Source: Desulfofustis sp. PB-SRB1
GTDB lineage: Bacteria; Desulfobacterota; Desulfobulbia; Desulfobulbales; Desulfocapsaceae
Length of the DNA: 64,000 bases
Direction of reading: 5' to 3'
Assembly (NCBI GenBank): GCA_016722945.1
Contig: JAEQMT010000038.1
Span: 866,756 to 930,755, forward strand
In this document: one piece after another, positions 26,637-36,223 of the stretch
Layout of the letters: the number at the start of each line of letters is the position of its first letter
Position numbering within the stretch: position 1 is the first letter of the stretch
The notes under the pieces: generated by a model
What the model saw: the letters and a program-made list of their open reading frames with translations, nothing else
Told to the model about the DNA's origin: nothing
Databases searched by the model: none
Translations under genes and position numbers: made by a program

Positions 26637-27353
26637 TCACGACACCGAGCTGATCAGCCATGCGGTGTACCCCGCATAAACCAGGAGAAGTGCCGCGCCC
26701 CCAAAACGGTTGATGCGCCCCTGTCGACCCCTTAACCCAAAGCCGATCAGAAAGAGCGACACGGTCAGGGCGCCCATCACAACCATATCCCGTGAAAGCG
26801 TTTCGGGCGCGACGGCAAAAGGGTGAATCGATCCGGCAATGCCGACCACGGCCAGCGTGTTAAACAGGTTAGAACCGAGCACGTTTCCCAGCGCGATATC
26901 ATGTTCGCCCCGGCGGGCGGCAATGACCGATGACGCCAGTTCCGGCAGGGAGGTGCCGACCGCGACAATCGTCAAGCCGATGATCATGTCGCCCACTCCG
27001 ACAATTCGGGCAATTTCCACCGCCCCCCACACAAGCAGACGCGAACTGGCAATGAGCGTCAGAAGCCCGGCCGCAATCCAGAAAGCGGCCCGCTTGATCG
27101 GCATCTGGTGGCCAGCGGTCTCAGACTCGACTTCGGTGGCCAGCGTATCGGTTTTTCGCCTTGTTCCCTGATAAATCGTCCAGGCCATCAGACCGCCAAA
27201 CACCAGCAGCAGGACTGCGGCATCGAACCGTGACAGATCAAGATCTGCGAGAAGGACCACGGTGAGAAGGGTCACGAGTGTCAGTATGGGCAGCTCCTTG
27301 CGCAACACCGTCGTCGACATGGTCACGTAATTGCCCTGGAGTTCTCGCTTCAT
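26637..27353 (-). pseudogene. N-terminally truncated Ca2+/Na+ antiporter fused to a fic leader
   Basis: 238 codons. Residues 1-14 (MKRELQGNYVTMST) match the first residues of the Fic protein at 22410-23576, and the DNA is similar too. From VLRKELPILTLVTLL on, the sequence is the second part of a YrbG-type K+-dependent Na+/Ca2+ exchanger-family protein, including the alpha-2 repeat VGLTIVAVGTSLPELASSV-like block near residue 130 and ALGNVLGSNLFNTL near 155. Intact family members have about 110 more N-terminal residues with the alpha-1 repeat. With only one of the two repeats it should not transport ions. The frame is otherwise open, so a membrane protein could still be made. Confidence 0.8.
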
Positions 27354-27591
27354 CCTGCCAGCCTCGAATCTAAAATAAAGAACGGGGGGAAAGATCAAGC
27401 GGGTTTCCCAATTGGCCGTTTCGATTTCCTCAAACGAGCGTTCGACGCAGCAACGCATCTGGCAAAGCAAAAAAGATTACAACCACAGCTTCGATTTGTC
27501 GTTTGCCGGAAAACCCCAGTTATCAGTGGTTTTAAGGCCGCTACCCGGATTGGGATATGATCCTGGTTTCTTTGGTATGGTCGCCTCCTGT

Positions 27592-30500
27592 TTACTTGGT
27601 ATCTGATGAAGTAAATTGCGTGGCCAACTTCAACGCATCTTCCGGTTCCGATAGTGGACTTATCTTCGGTGGCTCCAACGAAATCAGCCAGTCGGCCAAA
27701 TCCGCTGATTCATGGATACCGTTCTGGTTAAGGCTGAACAGCAGATCTTCCTGGCGTGGTTGACCGAAAACCATCCGATAGAAGGCCAACCCTTGCTTCA
27801 GCCGTTTGAGCTTCCCAACCTCCTTACTGTAAGGGAGCAGTGGAATGCGGCGCTCCACCCGGGCGGAACCATCCTCGAAGATCCAATATGGGATGAGATC
27901 GGAATGCCCATTGGATTTTTGCTGGGCCGCGATATTGAAAAGAATCTTCCATGGATCGCCTCCCTCATGCGCCACGGAGAGAGCAGTCAGACCATACCGT
28001 TCCGCGATATTCTTCCTGACAGCATGGCCTTTATAACGATGAACCCGACCTTCGCGTTGTTCAAGATCAACGGGATTGGAAGGCAGGTTCCAATGGACTA
28101 CCGCATGGCACCAAGTGTGGAAGTCCAACCCTTCCTGACCTATCGAGGTCGACGCCAGAACGAAGGGACGAAACGGTGAGTTGAAGGCATCCCGCACCGA
28201 GTCGGCGCGAACAAGAGCCTGGTTGTTGTCGTCTCGAATATCCCCGAACCGGAGCGCGAAACGACAGCGGGTGTTGAAATCATCAAGAGCAAAGCCGTCG
28301 CCCGACATCTTTATTTCATCGATTCGAATCTGCGCGGTCCGCAGTGACAACACAGATTGGATGCACTCGGCTATGCCAGCCACCTGCTCTTCAGGTGAGT
28401 GCTCTTGGAGACCCAAAGACTCTCGAAGGACATGCACATATTCGTCGAGCACCGATTGGAGATTGCCGTCGATACCGTACTGCAGCGTCAACCGCCAATA
28501 AGTGTCCTCGCCGGAGCCTCGCAGCATGGCAATCGTCTCCGGCATATTGAAAAGAGATCGGAAGCCGGATGCGATTCTGGCTGCGGCTGACAGAAGGTTC
28601 GGATCGGCAGCGTCGAGCCCGGCACCGATACGGTGAAGTGCTCGCAAGGCACACACGCCAGTACCGGCAAGAGCTAAATCGCAAAGCACATCGACCAGAT
28701 CATCCGGCTGAGGACCGAGAGGAATGTTGCCCTCGGCCATGCTGACAAGCAGGTCGATGTGATCTTTGAAACGGGTGCCTGATTCATGGTCCGGCGTAGC
28801 GGATCTCCATCCCGAATGGCTCTTACACCAGTCCAACAACCCATTATGGGAATCGAGAAGAATGGGAGCCGCCCAATACCATCGCTCGTCAGCCCGCGTC
28901 CCTTCCCCGGCATCAGGCAGGATCTCGACCAAACTGCGGCAAACAGTCTTGACCTCGTCCCTCAGTTCCTGGGCGTTCAGTGGCCCGCTTCCAAGGCGCA
29001 GAGCAATCTCGAGCGGATCAATCTTAGTGGCAAGGGTCGGAGACGGTAGCAACCAGGCAATAACCGGCATACCAGTCAGGCGATTGTCGTTTGAGGCCAC
29101 AGCAAACCGCAGTAATGGCTTAATCTTGTCATAGAGTTCGCTGTGGGAAACCGAAGTTCCGGCGATCATCTTCCGTTCGGCTTCGTAGGAGCAGATCGAC
29201 GCAACCGCGTCCGGAACGGCGCTCCATGAGGAAAACACAAGGGCCTTGGTCAAGCCATCCTTTTCCCGGTATACGCCACCAGGCTCGATATATGGCATGG
29301 ACGGCGGCATCCATAAAATCTGCCACATGCCTTTATCAATCGTGTCTTCAAAAAGTACGCGCATCCTCGGATTGGCAGGGTCGAGAGCCTGATAGCCTTC
29401 AAATTTGTTTTTCGTCAGCAACTGTCCATTTGCCGAAGAAAGAGTCTCTCGAAGCGCATCTGAAGGAGCATTCAACTGTGCATCCAACTTATGCCGCAGC
29501 TCGTAATGTTTTAAAAAGTTGATCAAGTAAGGCGCAGACTTCCAGTATTCAATTGGTTCCCCGGCCTTAACGCAGATTGCCACTGCGTCAACGGTCGCGG
29601 CGTGCTGAAGATCCGCTGTCTTGAGGGGAGCCGTCCGCTCGATCTCAGTCAGCATTGAGTTGTGATCACGAGTTGTCGCGACCCGCTCCGTTCGGCACAT
29701 GACCTTCAGGAGGGCTCGTTCAAGTTCGGCCTTTTTCCCCGGATGACATACGGAGCCCTTTGCGCAAGCGTGGAGCGTTGTTCGATGCTCTGACAAGAGA
29801 TTTTTTACCGCATCGACCTTGCCGGAATCATTGAAGAGGAAGTTCAGTGTCCTGATGAAATCTGGATAGTGGTCGTCCTTGTCATTCTCCTGGTCGAGGG
29901 TGAACATTTTGTAGGGCGTTGCGGACAGCAGGAGAACGCGAACGTCGGGATGTTCAAAGAGGGCGGTCGCCAACATGGAGGCTTCGTCATCGCCATCCAG
30001 CAGGTGCTTGAATCGTTGGAATTCATCAAGGATGACCAAATCGGGCTCAAGCGCGGAAAGGCACACTGACGCCAGCTTGCTTCTGAGTTTTCCGATCAGG
30101 TCGTAGCGAAGCTCAGAGTCCTCCCAGGGGATTCTGCTGTAGTCCCGGTAACGAGCAAAGCGTTCACAGCCTTCCTTCAAGGCCGCATACAGTTCGGCAT
30201 CCTCTAGAACTGCCCGGCGGAAGGCCTTGGAAAGGTCTGCATCCAGATCCTCCGCTGGTAAGTTTTTGGCCTTGGCTCGCCAGTTATCCTTCCCCGCTGT
30301 CGCCTGAAGAATGTTTAGGAGGCCTACGCGCAACCGTCTGCGCCGTTCATTTTGCGCCAGGGGCAAGTCGTACAGCATCCGGTAGAGGATAGCCCGTTCA
30401 CCGGCATGCCCCCCTCGACTGCGGGCATGGTCGAAGGCGGTACCGGGCGTCAGGCTGATGAAATTTACCTTGTTCTTTCGCAGCGAGCGTACTTGCCTGG

Positions 30501-30822
30501 GCAGGTACGTCAGTCGCGTAGCGATTGAAAAACCATCCGTGTCGCTGACATTGAGCCGATTGACATTCTGGGTCGCGATGGCGGCATTGGAGCAGATGTA
30601 GATCACATCGACCCGATCCACCTCGTCTTGAAGGTGCTCCAAGGTCTTGGCAATGATTCCCCGGGCGACTAGTGTTTTTCCAAGTCCAACTTCATCGGCG
30701 ATCAGAAAACGGGAAGTTGGGTCATTGCCATAGAGCCGCTTGAAGACGTACTCCACGGTCTTCCTCTGGAAATCTTTCAGACCGGCCAAGGCGGGGGCTG
30801 ATAAAGAGCGGTTGCTATGCAT
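27592..30822 (-). CDS. SNF2-like SF2 helicase of a DUF6361-PLD-helicase system
   Basis: About 1076 residues. N-terminal helicase core: LKDFQRKTVEYVFKRL, Walker A IADEVGLGKTLVARG near residue 45, DEXX box LVILDEFQRFKHL near 262, LLLSATPYKMF near 300. The C-terminal RecA domain has ASTSIGQEGLDFH and motif VI QREGRVHRYKGH near 930. The long middle part is helical and unassigned. The ATG at 30822 overlaps the preceding PLD gene by 8 bp. As third gene after DUF6361 and PLD proteins it resembles the Azaca (ZacABC) type of defence locus as I remember it; I am not certain of that name. Confidence 0.82.
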   Translation of the reverse strand: MHSNRSLSAPALAGLKDFQRKTVEYVFKRLYGNDPTSRFLIADEVGLGKTLVARGIIAKTLEHLQDEVDRVDVIYICSNAAIATQNVNRLNVSDTDGFSIATRLTYLPRQVRSLRKNKVNFISLTPGTAFDHARSRGGHAGERAILYRMLYDLPLAQNERRRRLRVGLLNILQATAGKDNWRAKAKNLPAEDLDADLSKAFRRAVLEDAELYAALKEGCERFARYRDYSRIPWEDSELRYDLIGKLRSKLASVCLSALEPDLVILDEFQRFKHLLDGDDEASMLATALFEHPDVRVLLLSATPYKMFTLDQENDKDDHYPDFIRTLNFLFNDSGKVDAVKNLLSEHRTTLHACAKGSVCHPGKKAELERALLKVMCRTERVATTRDHNSMLTEIERTAPLKTADLQHAATVDAVAICVKAGEPIEYWKSAPYLINFLKHYELRHKLDAQLNAPSDALRETLSSANGQLLTKNKFEGYQALDPANPRMRVLFEDTIDKGMWQILWMPPSMPYIEPGGVYREKDGLTKALVFSSWSAVPDAVASICSYEAERKMIAGTSVSHSELYDKIKPLLRFAVASNDNRLTGMPVIAWLLPSPTLATKIDPLEIALRLGSGPLNAQELRDEVKTVCRSLVEILPDAGEGTRADERWYWAAPILLDSHNGLLDWCKSHSGWRSATPDHESGTRFKDHIDLLVSMAEGNIPLGPQPDDLVDVLCDLALAGTGVCALRALHRIGAGLDAADPNLLSAAARIASGFRSLFNMPETIAMLRGSGEDTYWRLTLQYGIDGNLQSVLDEYVHVLRESLGLQEHSPEEQVAGIAECIQSVLSLRTAQIRIDEIKMSGDGFALDDFNTRCRFALRFGDIRDDNNQALVRADSVRDAFNSPFRPFVLASTSIGQEGLDFHTWCHAVVHWNLPSNPVDLEQREGRVHRYKGHAVRKNIAERYGLTALSVAHEGGDPWKILFNIAAQQKSNGHSDLIPYWIFEDGSARVERRIPLLPYSKEVGKLKRLKQGLAFYRMVFGQPRQEDLLFSLNQNGIHESADLADWLISLEPPKISPLSEPEDALKLATQFTSSDTK

Positions 30823-32629
30823 CACGCCCTCCGACAGCCGATTCAAAAACTGTCCAGAGGTTCAAAAAATCCTCGGGGATGATCGCATTCTGGCTTCCCT
30901 GGGACAGATCGCGAACCAGCCCCGAGATTTCCGATAGTCTCTCCGGGTGTCGGCTGTAAGTGCGGGTCAGCTCTTCCAGTAGCGGGATATCCTCGCCGTC
31001 GGCCAATCGGGCCAACCATTTGGCAAACCCGGAGCCACTACCTGGATCAAGTCCGGATACCCTGTCACCCCCCAGCAACAGCAGGAGATAACGCAGGAAT
31101 CCCTCCTGATTGCTGATCACGGTTTGCAGAATGGCAGAGTTGCGTTCTTCTGGAACGCCGCTAACGGGAATATTCAGAACGAACCGGGCCGAAACATCCG
31201 GATGGTTGGTCTTAAGTTCAAACGCGATGAGACCCGTTACAGAAGAGGCGGAGAACTCTCCGAGGACGATCCCACCGTTAGCATCGCCGTTAAGAATGTC
31301 CACCGCGAAGTCCCGAGTAACGGTTATCGGCCATGCAATAGCGCTGACGATCCCATCAAGGGATGGTATTTCTCCCGTCAAAACCAATGCCCACAGACCG
31401 TCCTTCGATTCCGGACTGCATTCGATAGACAGAGCTACTTCAGCTATCCGGGAGCGAGCCCTCTCAACAGATTCCTCAGCCGCCTGCCGGAGCGCATCAA
31501 TCTCTGCTTCCTTGCTCGTGCCAAAGTCGACAAGATATTCACCTAATCCGTCAGCGCCAAGAAGCTCGTCGATGCCGCCGACTCTGCTCTTGCGGCCAAC
31601 TAGTCCGACCAGAATCTCGACGTTCTTCGAAGCATTCAGCGCCGCGTTGGTTGCATTCACAGACCCCATAATCACATGGGTATAGTCTGAATAGTACCTG
31701 GTCTCAAACAGATAGACCTTTGCATGGAGGCCGGTCGCAAGCGGCTGTTCGATGGCATCGTCTTCTTCTCCATCCTCGGTTTCCGCCGCATCGTCCAGAT
31801 GAAGACATTGCGTGAAAAGCTCCAGCGTATCCTTCTTCAGGGCTGTCAACGACTCCGGGCGTGAGATCAGAGCATCGGCGGCCTTAGTTTTACTCGTCAA
31901 TGCTCGCAGGGCCTCGTCAGAGCAGAATGGCGATATGACAGCCATCCGATTCGCCATGGGAGGCTCCCAGTCATACCCTTTCGTTCCCGGAAGATAGAAG
32001 GTCAGTTCGTCAAAGCCGTCGGGGAGTTCCCACTGGACTCGATGCAACTCGTCCGCGAATCTGAGAGTTTGTTCGCTCCTGCCCGGTTCTGTTGTTCCGG
32101 TGGCCAGATCAGGAAGCGTCTTGAAGAAATGAGCCAGCGGTTTATTTGGTTTGGATTTCCGGCCTACAATCGTCCCTTCGAGCTGAAGTGACAGGTCCCA
32201 GGACTGATCGGTGGTCATATTCCTCGTCAGGACCACCAACCGATACATTGCGTTGCTATGATCAGGGCTGGCAAAACGGATTGCCCAGACTTTCGGATGG
32301 AAAAAGCCTCCGCCAGGGGCCGTTACCTCGACAACCATTTCCTCCAGAAATCCAAACAATGGGTTGGGCTTGGCTATCTGGGGCACTTGAATCCGTCCTC
32401 GTTGCACATAGACGGTGATTCGTTTCGAGTACCTGCGGATGGCTTCAAGCACAGACAACGGGTCAGGATCGGTCTGACCATCCGCCGCCATTAACGCCAG
32501 GTAGACAGGTGCCTCAAGCAGTAAAGCTGGGTCCATCGAAAAGGTGGTCGCAACGGCCTCGTCGAAAATCATCCCCGGCGGTGGAGTCAATGCAGAGGTA
32601 TAAAGAATCCGGGAGTTTGGGTTCAGCAT
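30815..32629 (-). CDS. Phospholipase D-like protein (putative nuclease)
   Basis: A 604-residue protein with two HKD-like motifs: FHPKVWAIRF followed by VVLTRNMT near residue 130-160, and LHAKVYLFE followed by IMGSVNATNAALN near 320-350. This is the duplicated PLD fold used by several nucleases in defence systems (compare DrmC and BfiI). The C-terminal half is unassigned. The start at 32629 has a GGAGG site and overlaps the DUF6361 stop by 7 bp; the frame upstream lies inside that gene. It probably supplies the cutting activity of the trio. Confidence 0.82.
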   Translation of the reverse strand: MLNPNSRILYTSALTPPPGMIFDEAVATTFSMDPALLLEAPVYLALMAADGQTDPDPLSVLEAIRRYSKRITVYVQRGRIQVPQIAKPNPLFGFLEEMVVEVTAPGGGFFHPKVWAIRFASPDHSNAMYRLVVLTRNMTTDQSWDLSLQLEGTIVGRKSKPNKPLAHFFKTLPDLATGTTEPGRSEQTLRFADELHRVQWELPDGFDELTFYLPGTKGYDWEPPMANRMAVISPFCSDEALRALTSKTKAADALISRPESLTALKKDTLELFTQCLHLDDAAETEDGEEDDAIEQPLATGLHAKVYLFETRYYSDYTHVIMGSVNATNAALNASKNVEILVGLVGRKSRVGGIDELLGADGLGEYLVDFGTSKEAEIDALRQAAEESVERARSRIAEVALSIECSPESKDGLWALVLTGEIPSLDGIVSAIAWPITVTRDFAVDILNGDANGGIVLGEFSASSVTGLIAFELKTNHPDVSARFVLNIPVSGVPEERNSAILQTVISNQEGFLRYLLLLLGGDRVSGLDPGSGSGFAKWLARLADGEDIPLLEELTRTYSRHPERLSEISGLVRDLSQGSQNAIIPEDFLNLWTVFESAVGGRDA

Positions 32630-33852
32630 TTCTCCTCCCGGTTCATCCCCTGGTACAGGTCGTTCAAAAGCACCTTCACATTCGGCCAGCGATAGACAAG
32701 TCTTCCGACGCCGGAGTATCCGCCCCACTGCTCGAGCGCCCTCTGGTTCCTGAATCGGGAACGCCTGCCCTTGAGTTTCATTTCCCTTCTTTTGATCAGG
32801 GTGAGCGCCTTGGCGTTAGAAAGAAGGCCGCTGGGGGACTTCCGGGTATGGTCGATCCACTGCTGAACGAAGAACCTCGTTTGCGAGGTGATGGTGTGGC
32901 CATGATCCATGGTCAACTCCCAGAGGCGGCTCACCGACCAGGAGCGAATCTCCTCCAGAGGAAGATTTGCAGTCCATTCGTCGAAACTTGCCTGATGCTC
33001 GGCGACAAGATCTTCATGGTTTCGAAGCCTGGCGAGCTGAACGTTGTACGAGAGCGCCGCTCCATGCATCACCTCCGAGAACAGCCGTGCATGGGTCAGG
33101 AGTTCTTTATGCTGTTCGGAAAAGCTGCCGTAGTCCGGATGTTCCCATGGAGATTGGGTGTCGGCGGGTTCGCAGTGCAGTGCCAAGAACGAGAGGAGAC
33201 TGTTGGGGCAAGCGACCTGGATGCGATCCCGAACAAATTCGGCTTCTTCCCTGGATAAAGCGAAGTTCACCGCCCCCGGAAAGTCTTCCGGAGGTGCTGG
33301 CAATCGAGGATGCCAACTGAGAGTGGCCATCCGCTGCTCAACGTCAATGTCGTCTCCCCGTACCTTTGCGTCTTTCTCAAGAGCCTTCAGGGTATTCCGG
33401 CGACGGTATGTTTCGTCGATGCGCCTGTGATATTCGTCCTGCGAGAATGGCGTAATGCGTATTCCCCAGACACATAGACCGGCCCAGTAGACGGAGCTGG
33501 GCAACCGTTTGAGCCTCTTTCCTGCGGTCTTACCAAAGACGCCAGCCTGATCATCGGAATCCATCAATGGCTGAACCAGGTTCCTTTCCAGCTTGTCAGC
33601 CTGGATCGAAAAACTCTCTGCAGGTAGTCGCTTCTCTTCCAGCGAATGGTAAATCCATGGCACAAAAAGCATGTAGCGGAGCCGCGTCTGGATCGTACTT
33701 GTTCCTGGGAATAACTGATCGGCAAAGCTGTCCCGCACGGAGCCGAGCCCAAGTTCGTCACGACTTTCCTTCTCTTGGAAAAGTGAAAGGATGCGAAGTG
33801 TGCGTTCCCTAGCTTTTGAGTCATGGTCAATCCATGCAAGGACAGAAGGCAT
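32623..33852 (-). CDS. DUF6361 family protein
   Basis: A 409-residue protein that begins MPSVLAWIDHDSKARERTL and continues with TIQTRLRYMLFVPWIYHSLE near 55-75, hallmarks of DUF6361. The function is unknown; the family is regularly found next to PLD and helicase genes. It is first in the three-gene operon, whose promoter must lie in the 700-bp region at 33853-34549. No catalytic motif is evident to me. Confidence 0.82.
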   Translation of the reverse strand: MPSVLAWIDHDSKARERTLRILSLFQEKESRDELGLGSVRDSFADQLFPGTSTIQTRLRYMLFVPWIYHSLEEKRLPAESFSIQADKLERNLVQPLMDSDDQAGVFGKTAGKRLKRLPSSVYWAGLCVWGIRITPFSQDEYHRRIDETYRRRNTLKALEKDAKVRGDDIDVEQRMATLSWHPRLPAPPEDFPGAVNFALSREEAEFVRDRIQVACPNSLLSFLALHCEPADTQSPWEHPDYGSFSEQHKELLTHARLFSEVMHGAALSYNVQLARLRNHEDLVAEHQASFDEWTANLPLEEIRSWSVSRLWELTMDHGHTITSQTRFFVQQWIDHTRKSPSGLLSNAKALTLIKRREMKLKGRRSRFRNQRALEQWGGYSGVGRLVYRWPNVKVLLNDLYQGMNREEKC

Positions 33853-34549
33853 CCTTCAGTACCCCCTCCGCAATTGCGGAAGGTGAGCTATAAGCTCGAC
33901 CACCTTGCCGTCTGCTGTCTTAGGTCGTTCGCCGGTATCGACCAACCCTTTTGTATGATCCGATGTCCACAAGGCATTATTAGCTCAGTACCTACTTGTG
34001 CGGAGCTGATTCATTTCTCTATGCAGACAGTTGTACTCATCTCCGGGAGTACTTATTACTCGGCCACAAAATATCCTTCTATTTTCGATCTTTCATAATG
34101 TGGTATTCTACTTAGATCCTGCCTGCCTCCAGATTGTTTAGGATTTACCAGTTCCCTATCAATGCATTTGTACTAATCACCTGGTTTGCTTGTAACTCTA
34201 GGGCAATAACTCTCAATTTGAGCACGTTCTGATTACGAAACTGACCATAGGTCAGCATTCACGATGCCCGACACGCCACATGGTACGCTGGATATCCCGG
34301 CTGGTCTGTTGATCGTTGAGCGCGGCAGCAGCATCGCTCGATTCACGCAGGATCAAGCCTTGAAGTGTTACGACGCCACCGCAATTCTTGATTACGTACA
34401 TGCGTGAATTCAAGACCCGAACCCCCCAATAATCTTGAAGACGTCCGGCTCCTTATACCTTTCGACAGCGTACATCGCTTTGACACGGGTGGCGAGACGC
34501 TGGGGTGTTTCGTTCGTCCTGATCTGAAATTTTTAGGTCTCGCCCTATC
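33853..34549. other. 700-bp AT-richer spacer without a clear gene
   Basis: Upstream of the DUF6361 operon and downstream of the MntA-HepT operon. I find only short open stretches. One on the minus strand near 34430-34520 reads NETPQRLATRVKAMYAVERY and ends PDVFKIIGGFGS, and another near 34260-34380 reads LILRESSDAAAALNDQQ; both look like scraps of lost genes that I cannot name. The promoter for the leftward DUF6361 operon should be here. Confidence 0.45.
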
Positions 34550-34770
34550 TCAATTCTCCTTCATTTCGTAGAGCCCTGACAGGCTGATCTTCTTTTCTTT
34601 GCAAAACAGCTCGAACTGCCGCTGTGCAAGCTTCGACGGTACCATCTTGCCGTTCTCCCAGTGGTTGACGGTTGCGAAGCTGACCCCATTTCCTCCTGGG
34701 AGAGCGCCAGCTACCGCCGCACCTCCTTGACCGTTTCCGGGAAGTTTTCGGGGTGGCGGATCATGGCCAT
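34550..34770 (-). pseudogene. Decayed XRE-family HTH regulator
   Basis: From the ATG at 34770 it reads MAMIRHPENFPETVKEVRR and then meets TAG. Beyond that LALSQEE is visible, then a shift, then VSFATVNHWENGKMVPSKL and AQRQFELFCKEKK to the stop at 34550. The layout is that of the intact regulator at 21577-21807. It overlaps the preceding gene, so it was the last gene of the mntA-hepT operon. Confidence 0.8.
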
Positions 34771-35090
34771 TGAACATCTCCCGCTGATTGAACCAGGCGC
34801 AGCAGGCCGGGCGCGACGTTCCACTGGTGGCCGCCGTCGGTGGCGACGCTGATGGTCTTCTTGTTGAGGCGCAGAACCAAGCCCTCCAGCATCCGGCCGT
34901 CCGGAGCCTGGAAACTAACGCGGTCGCCCGAGGTGAAGCTGGTCATCAGCGTGGTGGCGCGGGCCTGAGAGATGAGCTTGAGCCGCTCGACAATCAGCCG
35001 GTTGAGAAAGAGCAGATCCTCTTCGTTCAACCGCTTGATCGCCTCAACGGCGGAGACACGGTCGACGATCTTGACGCTGCCGGGTTTCAT
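34761..35090 (-). CDS. Small hypothetical protein of the mntA-hepT operon
   Basis: 109 residues. It starts with a helical half (VSAVEAIKRLNEEDLLFLNR LIVERLKL split here for length) and ends with a small beta-rich half containing GDRVSFQAPDGRMLEG, which resembles an SH3-like or KOW-like barrel. I do not recognise a named family. It overlaps hepT by 4 bp and the decayed regulator by 10 bp. The fold suggests a nucleic-acid-binding accessory, which is inference. Confidence 0.65.
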   Translation of the reverse strand: MKPGSVKIVDRVSAVEAIKRLNEEDLLFLNRLIVERLKLISQARATTLMTSFTSGDRVSFQAPDGRMLEGLVLRLNKKTISVATDGGHQWNVAPGLLRLVQSAGDVQWP

Positions 35091-35443
35091 GGCCGCACCT
35101 CGTCTTTGAGGGCCAGCAAAAGCGGCAGCAGTTCGGGCACGTCGTCACGGATGATACTCCACAGGGTATCGTCGTCGATGCCGAGGTAACCGTGAATGAG
35201 GCTGTTGCGGGTGGCGATGATCATCCGCCAGGGAATTTCGGGATGGGTGGCGCGGACTTCATCCGGGATATGGGTGGCGGCTTCGCCGATCAGCTCAAGG
35301 TTGCGCAGGGTGGCGTCGTATGTCAGGCCGCTGGCCACGAAACCGGCTTGGTCGAAACCGTCGGTATAGGCGAGCACCTTCCCGGCAAAGTCGATCATGT
35401 CATCGAGGTAGAAGCGCCATTCGCGCTGGTTGGCATCAGACAT
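35087..35443 (-). CDS. hepT: HepT-like RNase toxin (HEPN, DUF86)
   Basis: 118 residues with the HEPN active-site motif RNSLIHGY (RX4HXY) near residue 80, typical of HepT ribonucleases that cut RNA or tRNA and are inactivated by MntA through AMPylation of the motif tyrosine. The start at 35443 (MSDANQREWRFYLDDMIDF) overlaps mntA by 8 bp; the frame upstream lies inside mntA. Size and neighbour fit the type VII MntA/HepT toxin-antitoxin system. Confidence 0.9.
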   Translation of the reverse strand: MSDANQREWRFYLDDMIDFAGKVLAYTDGFDQAGFVASGLTYDATLRNLELIGEAATHIPDEVRATHPEIPWRMIIATRNSLIHGYLGIDDDTLWSIIRDDVPELLPLLLALKDEVRP

Positions 35444-35726
35444 AGACCCGCTCCTGTTCAATGTAGGGGCGCAGCTCCGGCCGCAACGCCTTTTCGGTGA
35501 CCAGATCGACCGGGCAGCCGAGCAGATCCTCCAGGTAGAATTGCACGCCGAAATAGCGCGTGGAGGTGGCCGGGCCGTCGAAAGCCACCAGCACATCGAC
35601 ATCACTGCCGCTGCTCGCCATGTCGCGGGCGGTGGAGCCAAACAGTGCCAACCGGGTGACGCCGAACCGGGCCTGCAACTCCGGCTTGCTGAGGCTCAGC
35701 AGGTCAAGGGCACGTTGTCTGTTCAT
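35436..35726 (-). CDS. mntA: MntA-like nucleotidyltransferase antitoxin
   Basis: 96 residues of the minimal nucleotidyltransferase fold. The active site is LFGSTARDMASSGSDVDVLV near residues 28-47, matching GSx(10)DxD. MntA transfers AMP to the tyrosine of the HepT RX4HXY motif and so switches the RNase off. First gene of a four-gene overlapping set (mntA, hepT, the 109-residue gene and the decayed regulator). Confidence 0.9.
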   Translation of the reverse strand: MNRQRALDLLSLSKPELQARFGVTRLALFGSTARDMASSGSDVDVLVAFDGPATSTRYFGVQFYLEDLLGCPVDLVTEKALRPELRPYIEQERVYV

Positions 35727-35931
35727 TGCTCAGCCTCCACAGGCACATTCACCTTTCAGACTTTTTCGCACCCCAAACCGCCGGGCACACGGATGCCATT
35801 CAAAACTACTCGCAAACATAACATCTGCTATGCGCCGTGCAACTCAAAACACGAGGTGACTCCGACAGATTTGAAACCGATCCGGTAAGCAAGGGTCATA
35901 CGAGCAGCACGCAAAAACTACGACCAACGCC

Positions 35932-36123
35932 CGACACGTTCTCCATCTCTCCGGAAAATAAGCGGGAAAGCAATCAGAATTCGATATAAAGAGCGATCGG
36001 CCACAACCAGCAACAATCTGTTTGACGGAATTATGAAGAGTATCAATCGGTGTGCCGAGAAGATCGCCGAACAGCGGTTGCAGGAAAAAATATAGGACAA
36101 AGGCTTGGAGCGCAGCGAACAAA
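35932..36123 (+). repeat. Module-border repeat R3 (partial, decayed)
   Basis: Carries the TTCTCCATCTCTCCGG and AAATAAGCGGGA leader blocks and then an ORF at 36033 (MKSINRCAEKIAEQRLQEKI) closed by TAG at 36095; beyond it DKGLERSEQS matches R1 and R2. Orientation is the same as the other copies. Confidence 0.65.
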
Positions 36124-36133
36124 GCAACAATAC

Positions 36134-36223
36134 TTTGCCGAGATGGTACTATTGGTTGCCCGGGGTGAGGTCGACAAGGCCGAGGTGACGGTATTCATCC
36201 GCCGCTGGAGCAGAGAGCTGTAA
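36134..36223 (+). pseudogene. 3' fragment of doc, from a 173-bp duplication
   Basis: The last 29 codons of doc (FAEMVLLVARGEVDKAEV ... FIRRWSREL) are nearly identical to 26312-26401, and the similarity continues past the stop to 36306. It lacks the Fic motif. The junction lies directly after repeat R3, which suggests that recombination copied the end of one module next to a repeat. Confidence 0.9.
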
